Shown: piece by piece, positions 43,823 through 52,243 of the stretch
Numbering within the stretch: position 1 is the first letter of the stretch
How the letters are laid out: the number at the start of each line of letters is the position of its first letter
Source of the DNA: Chitinophaga pollutisoli
GTDB taxonomy: Bacteria; Bacteroidota; Bacteroidia; Chitinophagales; Chitinophagaceae
NCBI RefSeq assembly: GCF_038396755.1
Contig: NZ_CP149822.1
Span: 6,014,844 to 6,078,843, forward strand
Length of the DNA: 64,000 nt
Reading direction: 5' to 3'
The notes under the pieces: model-generated
What the model was told of the DNA's origin: nothing
Seen by the model: the letters and a program-made list of their open reading frames with translations, nothing else
Databases searched by the model: none
Made by a program: the position numbers and the translations under genes

Positions 43823-45601
43823 CTATGCGGGTTGCGGCTTGCGCGCGGGAAGATGTTTTTCGAGCAATGCCTGGAGGTCGGCGTAGAGGAAGGGTTTAAC
43901 GAGATAGTCGCTCGCACCCAGGCGCAGCATGCTCTCGCGGGCTTCGGTGAATGCATCACCGGAAGCAATGATGACGGGAAGATGCCGCAGCGCGGGCGTG
44001 TTGCGGATATATTGCAGTACCTGCGCGCCCTGGATGCCGGGTAAATGGCTGTCGGAAATCACGAGATCGGGAATGGTAACGCCCAGCATACGGAGGCCCT
44101 CTTCCCCGCTTTCAGCCATAAACGCCACGGCGCCGGCGTCTGTCAGGTAGCGTTGCAGTACGTGACGGCTGATCACATCGTCTTCCACCACCAGCACTGT
44201 ATAGCCGTCGAACCGCGCGGCCCGGCGCGCCACGGGGCCGGTGGCTTCCGGGCCTTCCGCGCCTTCCGCGCCAACGAGCGGCAGCATAAACCGGAATACC
44301 GTGTGCATGGGCTGGTTTTCGGCAGAAACCTCCCCGCCCAGGCGCTCCGTCAGCTGGCGGGTGATCTGCAGCCCGAGGCCGGTGCCTTCCACTTCCCCGT
44401 TCCGCTCCGCCACAAAAGGCTGGAACATATCGGCGAGCTTCTCCGGCCGGATGGTGCCTTCATTTCTCACCGTTCCCATCAGCCGTTCGCCTTTCCTTTC
44501 CAGCCGTACTTCCACCAGCGAGCCCGCCGGCGCGAATTTCACGGCGTTGGACAACAAGTTGTTGACGATTTTGGTGAGGAAGATCCGGTCGGTGGCGATC
44601 CATTCCGGCAACGCCGGGTGGATATGCAGCTGGATGCGCACATCGCGGGTATTGGCCACATACCGGTTGATGGCCACGCATGCCTCGATGCTTTCGCGCA
44701 GCAATACCGGCGCGGGATGCGGTTCATCGAGCATGCCGGCTTCTATTTTGGCGAGGTCGAGTACGTTATTGATGATTTCCCGGGAAAGGTAGCTCGCGGC
44801 ATACAAATACCCGATCTCTTCCCGCAGCGCCGGGTCGCCGATCTGCATCTTTCTTTCGTTCAACAGCTGCGCGATCCCGAAAACAGCATTGAGCGGCGTG
44901 CGGATCTCGTGGCTGGTTTCACGGAGAAATTTGGTCTTGGCCGCATCGGCTACCTTCAGGGCTTCCATCAGAAGTTCATTTTCGCGGAGGAACATATCGT
45001 TCTGGCGGATGATGAAGTAAGTGACATATCCCATCAATGCCAGCATCCCAGCCCAACAGGCCATTTTCACGATCGGCATGTTGGCAGGCACAACGTAGAT
45101 AGGCTCCACGATCCCGAAATAATGATTTGCTTCCACCGCCAGCAGGAGCGCCAGTGCTGCAAAAAGGGTCACCAGGCGGAGGTTTTTATGCTTGAATACG
45201 ATGAAAGACGCACCGATGAGGAAAGTCAGCAGGAATGCCGTGATCATTTCGATGGGCATGGCGTTGCCAAGCATCGACCCGAAATATACGGCGAAAGTAC
45301 AGTGGATCACCAGCGTGGCCAGGCTGGCCTGCGAATAACAGCCGCGATGGTTGAGGTAGATGACGCCCACCCAGCACAGGCACTCTAAACCGGCAGGTAC
45401 CAGTATCCGTAAAGAACCTGTATACCAATAGAGCAACGATGCCACCACGGCGATCAGGAACGCCGTCAGCAGCGAAAGGGTGTTGATAATGACGATACCG
45501 CGCCGTACCCGGGGATTGTTTACCCCGGCGGTGCCGGTATGGATCCAACGTTGCAGGATGTCCTTCAGCAGGGATCGTTGGCCAGGGATCCTAGTTTCCA
45601 T
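43823..45601 (-). CDS. Hybrid sensor histidine kinase with C-terminal receiver
   Basis: 592 residues. About six N-terminal membrane helices (IINTLSLLTAFLIAVVASLLYW to CWAGMLALMGYVTYFIIR, residues ~30-200) make the sensor. HisKA has the phospho-acceptor His in TSHEIRTPLNAVFGIAQLL (~245). HATPase_c has NNLLSNAVKFAP (N box) and GEVEGTGLGLQITRQLTERLGG (G2). The receiver (residues ~465-585) has VLVVEDDVISRHV, the acceptor Asp in LVISDSHLPG and Lys in YLVKPF. No separate output gene adjoins it, so the signal must go to a remote regulator. Confidence 0.94.
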   Translation of the reverse strand: METRIPGQRSLLKDILQRWIHTGTAGVNNPRVRRGIVIINTLSLLTAFLIAVVASLLYWYTGSLRILVPAGLECLCWVGVIYLNHRGCYSQASLATLVIHCTFAVYFGSMLGNAMPIEMITAFLLTFLIGASFIVFKHKNLRLVTLFAALALLLAVEANHYFGIVEPIYVVPANMPIVKMACWAGMLALMGYVTYFIIRQNDMFLRENELLMEALKVADAAKTKFLRETSHEIRTPLNAVFGIAQLLNERKMQIGDPALREEIGYLYAASYLSREIINNVLDLAKIEAGMLDEPHPAPVLLRESIEACVAINRYVANTRDVRIQLHIHPALPEWIATDRIFLTKIVNNLLSNAVKFAPAGSLVEVRLERKGERLMGTVRNEGTIRPEKLADMFQPFVAERNGEVEGTGLGLQITRQLTERLGGEVSAENQPMHTVFRFMLPLVGAEGAEGPEATGPVARRAARFDGYTVLVVEDDVISRHVLQRYLTDAGAVAFMAESGEEGLRMLGVTIPDLVISDSHLPGIQGAQVLQYIRNTPALRHLPVIIASGDAFTEARESMLRLGASDYLVKPFLYADLQALLEKHLPARKPQPA

Positions 45602-46070
45602 GCATAGCGGGTTATAAAGAATACGTCTCTCTAATGTCTCTCATGTCTTTTGAACAGTTGTAGTAACATTCCCGGCCAAGATACAAATTTTTTATCTGGC
45701 ATTGTGGAATCCCGCAAAACCCCGCATCCGGAGAGTACAATCAAAACATATTCCCTGACCATGCGCGCCGTGATCTGTTATTGACGTCCCATTGCCTCCG
45801 CGCAGGATCGCAAATCCGATTTCGCCGGAAAGTAACGTGCACAGGCAGGTTCAGCCGGTTTGTATTTTGTTTCCGGACATAGCTCTTGGCATGCAGGCGC
45901 TGAAATAACAGTGCTGCCTGCCCGGTAAAGAAGGACGGCCGCGGTAGCGCTTTCAGGCCATGGCCGCTCCTTTTCTCGTAGGTTTTATTTTTGCGCGATT
46001 AAAAAATCCTCTTTAAACTTGCATTCGAAATACGGCGTTAGCACACATCGTATCGTAGAACCCGAGTAAT
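45602..46070. other. Intergenic region upstream of the DUF2589 operon
   Basis: Divergent gap of ~470 bp with no credible coding frame and only short peptides. A promoter candidate sits at 45991-46021. The rest is unremarkable mixed-composition sequence; a small RNA cannot be excluded. Confidence 0.6.
45991..46021 (+). promoter_or_regulatory. Candidate promoter of the DUF2589 operon
   Basis: TTG at 45991-45993 (within TTTTTG), a 20-bp spacer, and TAAACTTG at 46014-46021, one base off the TAnnTTTG consensus. Transcription would begin near 46028, about 45 bp before the GTG at 46071. Confidence 0.55.
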
Positions 46071-46178
46071 GTGAATGAGCCCCAACTCCTGTGTGCTTAC
46101 CTGTTTCACCCGGAAAATTTTACCGCATCAAAAGGAAAGGAATTTGAAGTAACCCCAGGCTTCCTTGAAAAACATGTT

Positions 46179-46640
46179 ATGACCCCGAAGAACGATTCCG
46201 CTCAGGAGCTGCCCGTTACACAGCTGGCCCTGCAGCAATTGATTTCCGCACCCCTCCGCGCCATGATGGAAGCGCAAACCGCCTCCGCGCTGGCCTCCGC
46301 AGAACTGGTCCGCAAAATCAGTTTTTACGAGCCCGAACCCGGCAAACGGGAAATCGCCATGGCGGATTTCAGCCACTCCCGCAACGGCGAAACCCGCCAA
46401 ATCCGCGTTCCCCTCATCTCGCTGGTGCCCGTGCAGTCGCTGCGCATCTCCGAAGCAAAAATGTCTTTCAACGTAAAAATGATCCATATCGAAAAACGGA
46501 ACGGAACGATGAAAGCCGCGCCCGCTTATCAGAAAAGCGGTACCACGCAAAAGCATTTCGAAATGAACATGCAGGTTTCGGCCGTGCAGGAAGAGCTGCC
46601 GGCTTCCCTCCTGGCTGAACTGGGCGTTTCGCCCGAATAA
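46179..46640 (+). CDS. DUF2589-family protein, first paralogue
   Basis: 153 residues from ATG 46179; a GTG start at 46071 would add 36 residues (total 189). The DUF2589 core is visible: LALQQLISAPLRAMMEAQTASALASAELVRKISF (helix that opens the family), a strand IAMADFSHSRNGETRQIRVPLISLVPVQSLRISEAKMSFNVKM, and a closing FEMNMQVSAVQEELPASLLAELG. No signal peptide or membrane helix. The VPLISLVPVQSLRI block is shared with the next gene (VPLIAMLPVPSLRI). Function unknown. First gene of a four-gene operon. Confidence 0.85.
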   Translation: MTPKNDSAQELPVTQLALQQLISAPLRAMMEAQTASALASAELVRKISFYEPEPGKREIAMADFSHSRNGETRQIRVPLISLVPVQSLRISEAKMSFNVKMIHIEKRNGTMKAAPAYQKSGTTQKHFEMNMQVSAVQEELPASLLAELGVSPE

Positions 46641-46687
46641 CCCCACCGCTACCTTCTATTTATTCAATAATTAAATGTCAAAAAACA

Positions 46688-47407
46688 ATGGCAAAGATTA
46701 ATCCTAAAAGCCGTTCTACCCCGCGGCCCCGCGTAGCGCCCGCTACTGCACCCACTGCAACCCCATCCACCCCCGCCGTAACCGCCGCGGCAGACGTAGC
46801 GGCTGACTCCACCCGCAAACTCGCCAGGGCCGTTTCTTCCAGCCGGGCGCCCATGGCCAAAGGCATCAATACCGACCTCGTGTCGCAGCTGAATGCCATC
46901 GACTTCAAGAAAATGATCGGCGGCCCGCTCCAGGCGGCTGTTGACGCCCAGGTGGCATCCGCGCTCGCTACCGTGAACTTCATTAACGAAGTTGGCTTCA
47001 CCAAAGCCGAAGGCAGCGAAGAAAAAGAGTTGATCATGGTCGATTTTACCCACGAAAGAAGCGACGTGAACGATGAAGGCGAAGAGGTAAAAAAGAAAGT
47101 GTATGTGAAAGTGCCCCTCATCGCCATGCTCCCCGTACCGAGCCTGCGCATAGAGCACGTGATCATCGATTTTAACGCTAAACTGAATTCCGTCGAATCT
47201 TCAAAAGTGAGCGAAGATATCGGAGTGAACGCCGAACTGAAAGTAGGTTGGGGACCTGTGAACTTCAAGGTTTCCGCCTCTTACCAACGCAAATCCGTTA
47301 CCGGCGTGGAAGTGAAAAAGGAATTCGCACTGAATGTAAACGTGAAAGCCGTGCAGGACGAAATGCCCGCCGGCCTGGAAAGAATTCTCGGAATGCTTTC
47401 CGCATAA
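46688..47407 (+). CDS. DUF2589-family protein, second paralogue
   Basis: 239 residues. A ~50-residue Ala/Pro/Thr-rich N-terminal extension (STPRPRVAPATAPTATPSTPAVTAAADVAAD) looks disordered. The core repeats that of the previous gene: FKKMIGGPLQAAVDAQVASALATVNFINEVGF, LIMVDFTHERSDVNDEGEEVKKKVYVKVPLIAMLPVPSLRIEHVIIDFNAKL, and the end FALNVNVKAVQDEMPAGLERILGML. Between them lies an extra strand pair (VNAELKVGWGPVNFKVSASYQRKSV). Cytoplasmic by sequence. 47-bp gap from the first gene, 79 bp to the third. Confidence 0.9.
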   Translation: MAKINPKSRSTPRPRVAPATAPTATPSTPAVTAAADVAADSTRKLARAVSSSRAPMAKGINTDLVSQLNAIDFKKMIGGPLQAAVDAQVASALATVNFINEVGFTKAEGSEEKELIMVDFTHERSDVNDEGEEVKKKVYVKVPLIAMLPVPSLRIEHVIIDFNAKLNSVESSKVSEDIGVNAELKVGWGPVNFKVSASYQRKSVTGVEVKKEFALNVNVKAVQDEMPAGLERILGMLSA

Positions 47408-47486
47408 ACATATACCGGCGCCCTTTTCCGGGTTCGCGGAACAAGGGCGCCCATTTCCGTTTTCGTAGCTTTCAATTTCAAGCAAC

Positions 47487-48317
47487 ATGTCAAATATCAC
47501 CCTGGCAGACTACGTCGGTTTTATTTTCTCCGAAATCACCCGCGCCCGCGACCATGCAGACCGTGTGGCGAAAGACATGGCGATCGCATATTCCAAGGAC
47601 GATGTCCTGAAACATTTTTCCGTTCCCCGGTTCAAGATCCCGGAAATGGAGCTTACCATCCCCGTGCTCATCTCCTCCGCCAAGTTCTCCAATGCTATGG
47701 CATTCACGATGCCGGCCGAAGACTTCAAAAAATATGTCAACAACCGCGTCAATTCCGCCATACAGACGCTGCTCATCGCCAAATCCAAGCTCAGCCAGAA
47801 TCCGGGAAATGTAAAAGACGATATCTTCGATATTCCCATATTCCGCCAGCCTACCAATTACGAAACTTCCTTCGCGATCCGGTCGAAGAAAAGCCGGAAA
47901 GCCATCGCCACCAACGTGCCTGCGGAAGAGCCGGCTGACAAATTCTACCGCTTGCTGAAAGAAAACAGCGAACCTTCCAAGCCGGAGAATATCGCGCAGG
48001 TTTGCCTGGCGGAGATGTTCAATGCGCGGCTGGAGCAATATTCGCTGGTGGCTTTTTACAAGGAACAGTATCCCGGCAACGAGATGTTTACCCAGATGGT
48101 TACAGAAGTGGTGGCGCGGATAAAAGAATATACGATGGTGACGCAAAGCAAGATGGAAAACCTGCTGGTGAACCCCGAAACCAACATCGTAAAAAATGGC
48201 AGCAGCGATGCCACCGTGTTTACCATCAAAGCGAAAATCCAGGAAGAAGGCGTGTTTGTGCGCACGGTGCGGAACGAAGAAACCGGCCAGGATCAGCAAA
48301 TTGTCGAATTCGAATAA
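47487..48317 (+). CDS. DUF2589-operon third protein, possibly a distant paralogue
   Basis: 276 residues, no signal peptide. The N-terminus is helical (LADYVGFIFSEITRARDHADRVAKDMAIAYS) and is followed by a strand-rich part with VPRFKIPEMELTIPVLISSAKFS, which recalls the VPLI...SLRI block of its neighbours. A middle helix (VNNRVNSAIQTLLIAKSKL), a linker, then helices (AQVCLAEMFNARLEQYSLVAFYKEQYPG) and a final strand pair (DATVFTIKAKIQEEGVFVRTV). No named family recognised with certainty. It lies 9 bp before the fourth gene. Confidence 0.8.
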   Translation: MSNITLADYVGFIFSEITRARDHADRVAKDMAIAYSKDDVLKHFSVPRFKIPEMELTIPVLISSAKFSNAMAFTMPAEDFKKYVNNRVNSAIQTLLIAKSKLSQNPGNVKDDIFDIPIFRQPTNYETSFAIRSKKSRKAIATNVPAEEPADKFYRLLKENSEPSKPENIAQVCLAEMFNARLEQYSLVAFYKEQYPGNEMFTQMVTEVVARIKEYTMVTQSKMENLLVNPETNIVKNGSSDATVFTIKAKIQEEGVFVRTVRNEETGQDQQIVEFE

Positions 48318-48326
48318 CCTCCTCCA

Positions 48327-48920
48327 ATGCAAAGGTTCCATCATCAGATCCGGCACGACCTTGCCGCGCTGCTGGGCGCGCTGAGCGCCGTTACTGAAAA
48401 ATACAGCCGTAGGGATTACGATACCGACGCGGCTTTGCGCACCCTGCTCGACCGGGTGAACGCCGATTACAAAGACAAGGGCCTGCCAGACCGTGAGAGC
48501 CAGTTGCAGTTGCTGCGGGCGGAATGGTCGGCAGCGGAGAAGGGAATCGATCCCTGTTCCGGCGAAAAGGTGACTGTGCGCCGCGGTGAAATGAAGGCCT
48601 CGGCCATGCTGAAAATCCTGCGCGGGCTGGAAACGGTACTGCGGGAAGATTACACTGCTTCCCGGTCCAGACTGGAAGAAGCCGCGGCCATGATCGGGCA
48701 GATCATCGTGGCGGGGTACCAGGAGGGGCTTATAGACGATAAACTGCTGCTATCGGTGAATACAGAGACGGAATACCTGAAGCTCTGGAAAACGCTGGCG
48801 ACTGACCGGAATATTGCGCTGGGGCAGAAGCGGGTGATGACGATGGTGAGCATGCCCGACGTACTGCTATTGCTGGAAGAAGTCGTGCCGCCGATGGTTA
48901 AAGGTGTGGCGCTGATGTAA
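48327..48920 (+). CDS. DUF2589-operon fourth protein, all-helical, unknown
   Basis: 197 residues, no signal peptide. It is predicted almost wholly helical (HHQIRHDLAALLGALSAVTEKYS, SAMLKILRGLETVLREDYTASRSRLEEAAAMIGQIIVAGYQEGLI). No catalytic motif or known domain was seen. The short 9-bp gap behind the third gene and the terminator-like hairpin ~100 bp downstream make it the last gene of the operon. It may be the partner or chaperone for the beta-rich DUF2589 proteins (inference only). Confidence 0.78.
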   Translation: MQRFHHQIRHDLAALLGALSAVTEKYSRRDYDTDAALRTLLDRVNADYKDKGLPDRESQLQLLRAEWSAAEKGIDPCSGEKVTVRRGEMKASAMLKILRGLETVLREDYTASRSRLEEAAAMIGQIIVAGYQEGLIDDKLLLSVNTETEYLKLWKTLATDRNIALGQKRVMTMVSMPDVLLLLEEVVPPMVKGVALM

Positions 48921-49018
48921 GAATGTCCATCGTTTTGCATAGCTGTTTGGAAAACGGGGAAATCCTTCCACAAAAAAGATATAGAATTAAAATACATACT
49001 TATAATAGTTATCAGATA

Positions 49019-49048
49019 GCGTCCTGATTTTGAAGGGCGCTTTTTTTT
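49019..49048 (+). terminator. Terminator of the DUF2589 operon
   Basis: A 7-bp stem (49019-49025 with 49034-49040, one G-T pair), an 8-nt loop and eight T. Confidence 0.8.
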
Positions 49049-49155
49049 ACCTTTAAAAAGCGGAAAAAAAGGGGTATATTTAATAAGATCTGACTGCAAC
49101 GACTGTTACGCTCCAGTGAATCAAAGCTGATTACTTCACCGTAAACTTAAAGCGC

Positions 49156-49326
49156 ATGATTTACGCACATTCGCCGAAGGCGCATACCCGCACCGCCCGC
49201 TGGACGCTCTCCTCCTCCTCCATTTCGTGGATTGTAATTTTCGTATTGATCGCGATGGCATTGCCAATTTTGTGGCAATTGCTGGCATCCTTGTTGATGA
49301 GCTTATACTGGATGTTCCTTGGATAA
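49156..49326 (+). CDS. Short single-pass membrane protein
   Basis: 56 residues: a short basic N-terminus (MIYAHSPKAHTRTARW) and then a long hydrophobic helix or pair of helices (WIVIFVLIAMALPILWQLLASLLMSLYWMFLG). The coding call rests on the clean membrane pattern and on position ahead of the next small gene (38-bp gap). Not recognised as a family. Confidence 0.5.
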   Translation: MIYAHSPKAHTRTARWTLSSSSISWIVIFVLIAMALPILWQLLASLLMSLYWMFLG

Positions 49327-49364
49327 GGGATAGCCGATTGTAAAAAATTTCAAACCACATCGCT

Positions 49365-49607
49365 ATGACAACCGAACAATATCACATTCGCATGCAATAC
49401 GACGGCCGGATTTTCGAACTGCCGGTGCAGATTACGCTGGCAGGCCCTTATTGCAAGATCAGCGTGGTGGTAGACGGCACGGAGATCGCGTTCACACGCG
49501 ACAGGCATTGCGGCTTACGGGCCATTAACCATGAAAACGACTTCGATGTGCAGTTCCTGTATATGTTGGGAAATGAAATTGTGCTGCAGAGGCCGGTATA
49601 CAATTAA
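49365..49607 (+). CDS. Small hypothetical beta protein, 80 residues
   Basis: 80 residues, cytoplasmic. Strands alternate (YHIRMQYDGRIFELPVQITLAGPYCKISVVVDGTEIAFTRDRHCGLRAI) and the end is FDVQFLYMLGNEIVLQRPVYN. It looks like one small beta barrel or sandwich. No family recognised. Followed by a GC-rich hairpin. Confidence 0.7.
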   Translation: MTTEQYHIRMQYDGRIFELPVQITLAGPYCKISVVVDGTEIAFTRDRHCGLRAINHENDFDVQFLYMLGNEIVLQRPVYN

Positions 49608-49637
49608 TCCGTCATCATACATCTTCCGATAAAAGTC

Positions 49638-49668
49638 AGCGCCCGCCGGATATCGTCCAGCGGGCGCT
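49638..49668 (+). terminator. GC-rich hairpin after the 80-residue gene
   Basis: Perfect 9-bp stem (49638-49646 with 49660-49668), a 13-nt loop, weak T tail. Probably the terminator of the small gene. Confidence 0.6.
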
Positions 49669-49694
49669 GCTGTTTGCGATAGCCGTAATCGAAA

Positions 49695-49724
49695 AAAGGT
49701 TTTCAAATCGCTTTGAAAACCTTT
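49695..49724 (-). terminator. Terminator of tRNA-Arg copy 1
   Basis: Perfect 13-bp stem (49695-49707 with 49712-49724) and a TCGC/GCGA tetraloop just downstream of the tRNA on the reverse strand. The second tRNA copy carries the same hairpin. Confidence 0.85.
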
Positions 49725-49731
49725 CTTTTTG

Positions 49732-49805
49732 TGACCACGTCAGGATTCAAACCTGAAACCTTCTGATCCGTAGTCAGATGCTCTATTCAGTTGAGCTACG
49801 CGGCC
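49732..49805 (-). tRNA. tRNA-Arg (anticodon ACG), copy 1
   Basis: 74-nt cloverleaf on the reverse strand: acceptor stem closing with G-C and G-U pairs, D arm with GTAGCTCA, anticodon stem CTGA/TCAG with loop CTACGGA (anticodon ACG, read as ICG), T arm with GGTTTGAATCC, discriminator A; CCA is not encoded. It reads CGN arginine codons. Confidence 0.93.
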
Positions 49806-50123
49806 ATTCCGTGCTTGACGGGATGCAAAGGTAGGAATTTTTTACAATTGCGCAAATAATTTTTACAAATCCGTATATTTTTTGATGTCTGTGTGTGGGA
49901 TTATCGCCCGGAAAGAGTTCCAGGCGGTGGTTGTTGGCTGACATTCGTGCTCAGCGTGAAAGTTAAATTGCATGAAATACTTCGGGGTTCATCTTTGACG
50001 GTGTAAAAATTAACGGATAATGACCGGAGGGCAATCGCCTGACACGGGTGGAAAGTACTACCGGGAAACCGGTATTGGGCGGTGCGGAATAGATGTGTAG
50101 ATTCGTGGGTGGAATGTAATCGT
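49806..50123. other. Spacer holding the tRNA promoter
   Basis: About 320 bp between tRNA-Arg copy 1 and the histidine kinase gene. It contains the reverse-strand tRNA promoter (listed separately). No credible gene; the promoter of the kinase was not resolved. Confidence 0.6.
49826..49856 (-). promoter_or_regulatory. Promoter of tRNA-Arg copy 1
   Basis: Reverse strand: TTTG at 49856-49853, a 19-bp spacer, TACCTTTG at 49833-49826, a perfect -7 element, ending ~20 bp before the tRNA 5' end. Confidence 0.8.
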
Positions 50124-52082
50124 ATGATGCGAATATTTTTGGCTTGCCTGCTGATGTGGGCGGGCGGCACATCCCTCAGGGCACAACAACTGAACAGCCG
50201 GCAATGGCAGGATAGTATGCGGGAGGCCATTTCCATTGCAGGCACCGACAGCGCCCGGGCGGTGCTGGCGTTCCAGCTCTCGGAGCACCTTTCCCTGCGA
50301 GATACCTTGCAGGCCGCGCATTTCCTCGGGCAGGGGTTCCGTTGGGCGGGACGTTCTCCCCTGCTTCAGGCCATTTACCCGTACTATGCCGCCCTGCTCC
50401 GCTCGCGTACCGACCCCTCCGGCGCCGAAGCTCTCTATCTCCGCGCGGACTCCCTCCTGGCGCCTTTCCCCGGCAACCTGGCCCTTACCATCCGCTCTAA
50501 AGCCGTCCACCGCTACGGCGCGCTCCGTATGCTGACGCAGGACCCCACGCAGTTCGCCGACCTGCTGCTCCATAAAGCCATTCCCCTCGCCCGCCGCACG
50601 GGCGACAGCGCCCTGATCGGCAAACACTACCTGGGCATAGGTTATGTGTTCCGCAACCACGGGCAACACGATGTGGCCGACGGCTACATGCGCACGGGTG
50701 CGCGCATCATGGGCAACGGTCCTGAAACGGCCGAACAGCGCATCGTCACCTACATCGCCTTGTCGGAAAACCTGAGCCTGGCGGGCCGCAACAACGAAGC
50801 GCCGGAAATGCTCGCGCATGCGCGGGAGCTGCTGGCGCCCTGGCCGGAATCGGACCACTGGGTGGATTACTACGCGGCGGAGAGTTTGTATTTCAATGAA
50901 GCGAAGGAATGGCAACAGGCGCTGGAAAGCCTGTCCAAAGGGAGCGTGTACGCCGATAAACTGCATAAAGTCTATGAAAAACAGCGGCTGCAATTGCAAC
51001 AATATTACGCACTTCATAACCTCGGTTTATACCGCGAAGCCCTGCGCGTGGCGGAGCACCTGATGCGGCAGCCGGAGATGACGGCCATCGTGACGAACAG
51101 GCTGTTGCTCTACGCGGGACTGGCCGATACCTGGGCGGCGCTCGGGAACAAAAGTGCGGCTTACGCCTGGCAAAAACAATACAGCACGGTGAGCGACAGC
51201 TTCCATGCCAGCCGCCTGACACAGGAGATCGGCGCGATGGAAATCCGTTACCGCAACGCAGAACAGAAAGAGAAAATCGCTATTCTGGAAGCGGAAAAAA
51301 AACAGGCGCAGCTGGCAGGAGAAAATTCCCGGCTTTCCCTTTGGTTGATGGCGGCTGCTTCCGTGCTGGTGGTGGTCATCGCGGGATTTATTTTTGTGCA
51401 TTACCGCAACGGCCGAAAGCTGGCGTGGCAAAAATTACAGGAAATGAAACAACGCGGGGAGCTGACCACCTCGCACGCAATGCTTGAAGGCGAAGAGCGC
51501 GAGCGCCGGCGCGTGGCGCGCGATCTGCACGACGGGCTCGGCGGCATGCTCGCGGGCATGAAGATCAAGTTATCGGGTATTGCGGCGGAAAATGAAGGTG
51601 ATGCGTTGTATCAGGTGATCGGCCAGCTCGACCATTCTGTGAATGAATTGCGCCGCATCGCGCGGAACATGATGCCGGAAAACCTGCTTAAATTCGGGTT
51701 GGAAACAGCGCTCCGCGATTTATGCGAGTCACTGTCCTCCCCCGCTACCCATATCCGTTTCCAGGCGTACGGCGTGGCGGCGGATTTGCCGGTGCAAACG
51801 CAGGTGACCATCTATCGGATCGTACAGGAAGCGTTGGCCAACGCCATCCGGCATGCCGGCGCCAGGGAGGTGTTGTTGCAATGCACGCAGGACGGGCAGG
51901 TGTTTTTTATCACAATCGAGGACGATGGCAAAGGGTTCGATGTGCCGGCCAAAGAGAAGGACCCCGGCACCGGGCTCGCCAATATCCGCAACCGCGTGCA
52001 TTTCCTGAAAGGGAAAATGGATATTCATTCCGTCGAAAACGAAGGTACTTCCATCAATATCGAATTGCAGGTGAATGGCTGA
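50124..52082 (+). CDS. TPR-containing sensor histidine kinase (HisKA_3 type)
   Basis: 652 residues from ATG 50124 (the adjacent ATG 50127 is equivalent). Signal peptide (ACLLMWAGGTSLRAQQ), then ~370 residues of helical TPR-like repeats facing the periplasm, a membrane helix (LWLMAAASVLVVVIAGFIFVHY, ~420-440), HisKA_3 with the acceptor His in VARDLHDGLGGMLAGMKIKL, and an HATPase domain with ITIEDDGKGFD and GTGLANIRNRVHFLKG. Such kinases phosphorylate NarL-type regulators. No regulator adjoins it. Confidence 0.94.
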   Translation: MMRIFLACLLMWAGGTSLRAQQLNSRQWQDSMREAISIAGTDSARAVLAFQLSEHLSLRDTLQAAHFLGQGFRWAGRSPLLQAIYPYYAALLRSRTDPSGAEALYLRADSLLAPFPGNLALTIRSKAVHRYGALRMLTQDPTQFADLLLHKAIPLARRTGDSALIGKHYLGIGYVFRNHGQHDVADGYMRTGARIMGNGPETAEQRIVTYIALSENLSLAGRNNEAPEMLAHARELLAPWPESDHWVDYYAAESLYFNEAKEWQQALESLSKGSVYADKLHKVYEKQRLQLQQYYALHNLGLYREALRVAEHLMRQPEMTAIVTNRLLLYAGLADTWAALGNKSAAYAWQKQYSTVSDSFHASRLTQEIGAMEIRYRNAEQKEKIAILEAEKKQAQLAGENSRLSLWLMAAASVLVVVIAGFIFVHYRNGRKLAWQKLQEMKQRGELTTSHAMLEGEERERRRVARDLHDGLGGMLAGMKIKLSGIAAENEGDALYQVIGQLDHSVNELRRIARNMMPENLLKFGLETALRDLCESLSSPATHIRFQAYGVAADLPVQTQVTIYRIVQEALANAIRHAGAREVLLQCTQDGQVFFITIEDDGKGFDVPAKEKDPGTGLANIRNRVHFLKGKMDIHSVENEGTSINIELQVNG

Positions 52083-52109
52083 AAAGGGAGAAAATGTGTA
52101 AAACGGAAA

Positions 52110-52137
52110 AAGGTTTTCAAATCGCTTTGAAAACCTT
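52110..52137 (-). terminator. Terminator of tRNA-Arg copy 2
   Basis: Perfect 12-bp stem (52110-52121 with 52126-52137) with the same tetraloop and stem sequence as the copy-1 terminator. Confidence 0.85.
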
Positions 52138-52145
52138 CCTTTTTG

Positions 52146-52219
52146 TGACCGCGTCAGGATTCAAACCTGAAACCTTCTGATCCGTAGTCAGATGCTCTAT
52201 TCAGTTGAGCTACGCAGCC
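52146..52219 (-). tRNA. tRNA-Arg (anticodon ACG), copy 2
   Basis: 74 nt on the reverse strand, differing from copy 1 only at paired acceptor-stem positions: the fourth base of the 5' strand and one base of the 3' strand. Anticodon loop CTACGGA and T arm are identical. The base changes keep pairing, so both copies should be functional. Confidence 0.93.
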
Positions 52220-52243
52220 ATTCCGTTAGTATTGAACGGGATG

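Noticed and set aside
44045..45388. 447-codon plus-strand frame opposite the hybrid kinase.
   Set aside because: Antisense shadow of a well-supported histidine kinase gene.
4590..52082. Pairing of the orphan LuxR-type regulator (4.6-5.2 kb) with the orphan HisKA_3 kinase (50.1-52.1 kb).
   Set aside because: Types match, but 45 kb separates them and Bacteroidota encode many such proteins; nothing in the sequence links the two.
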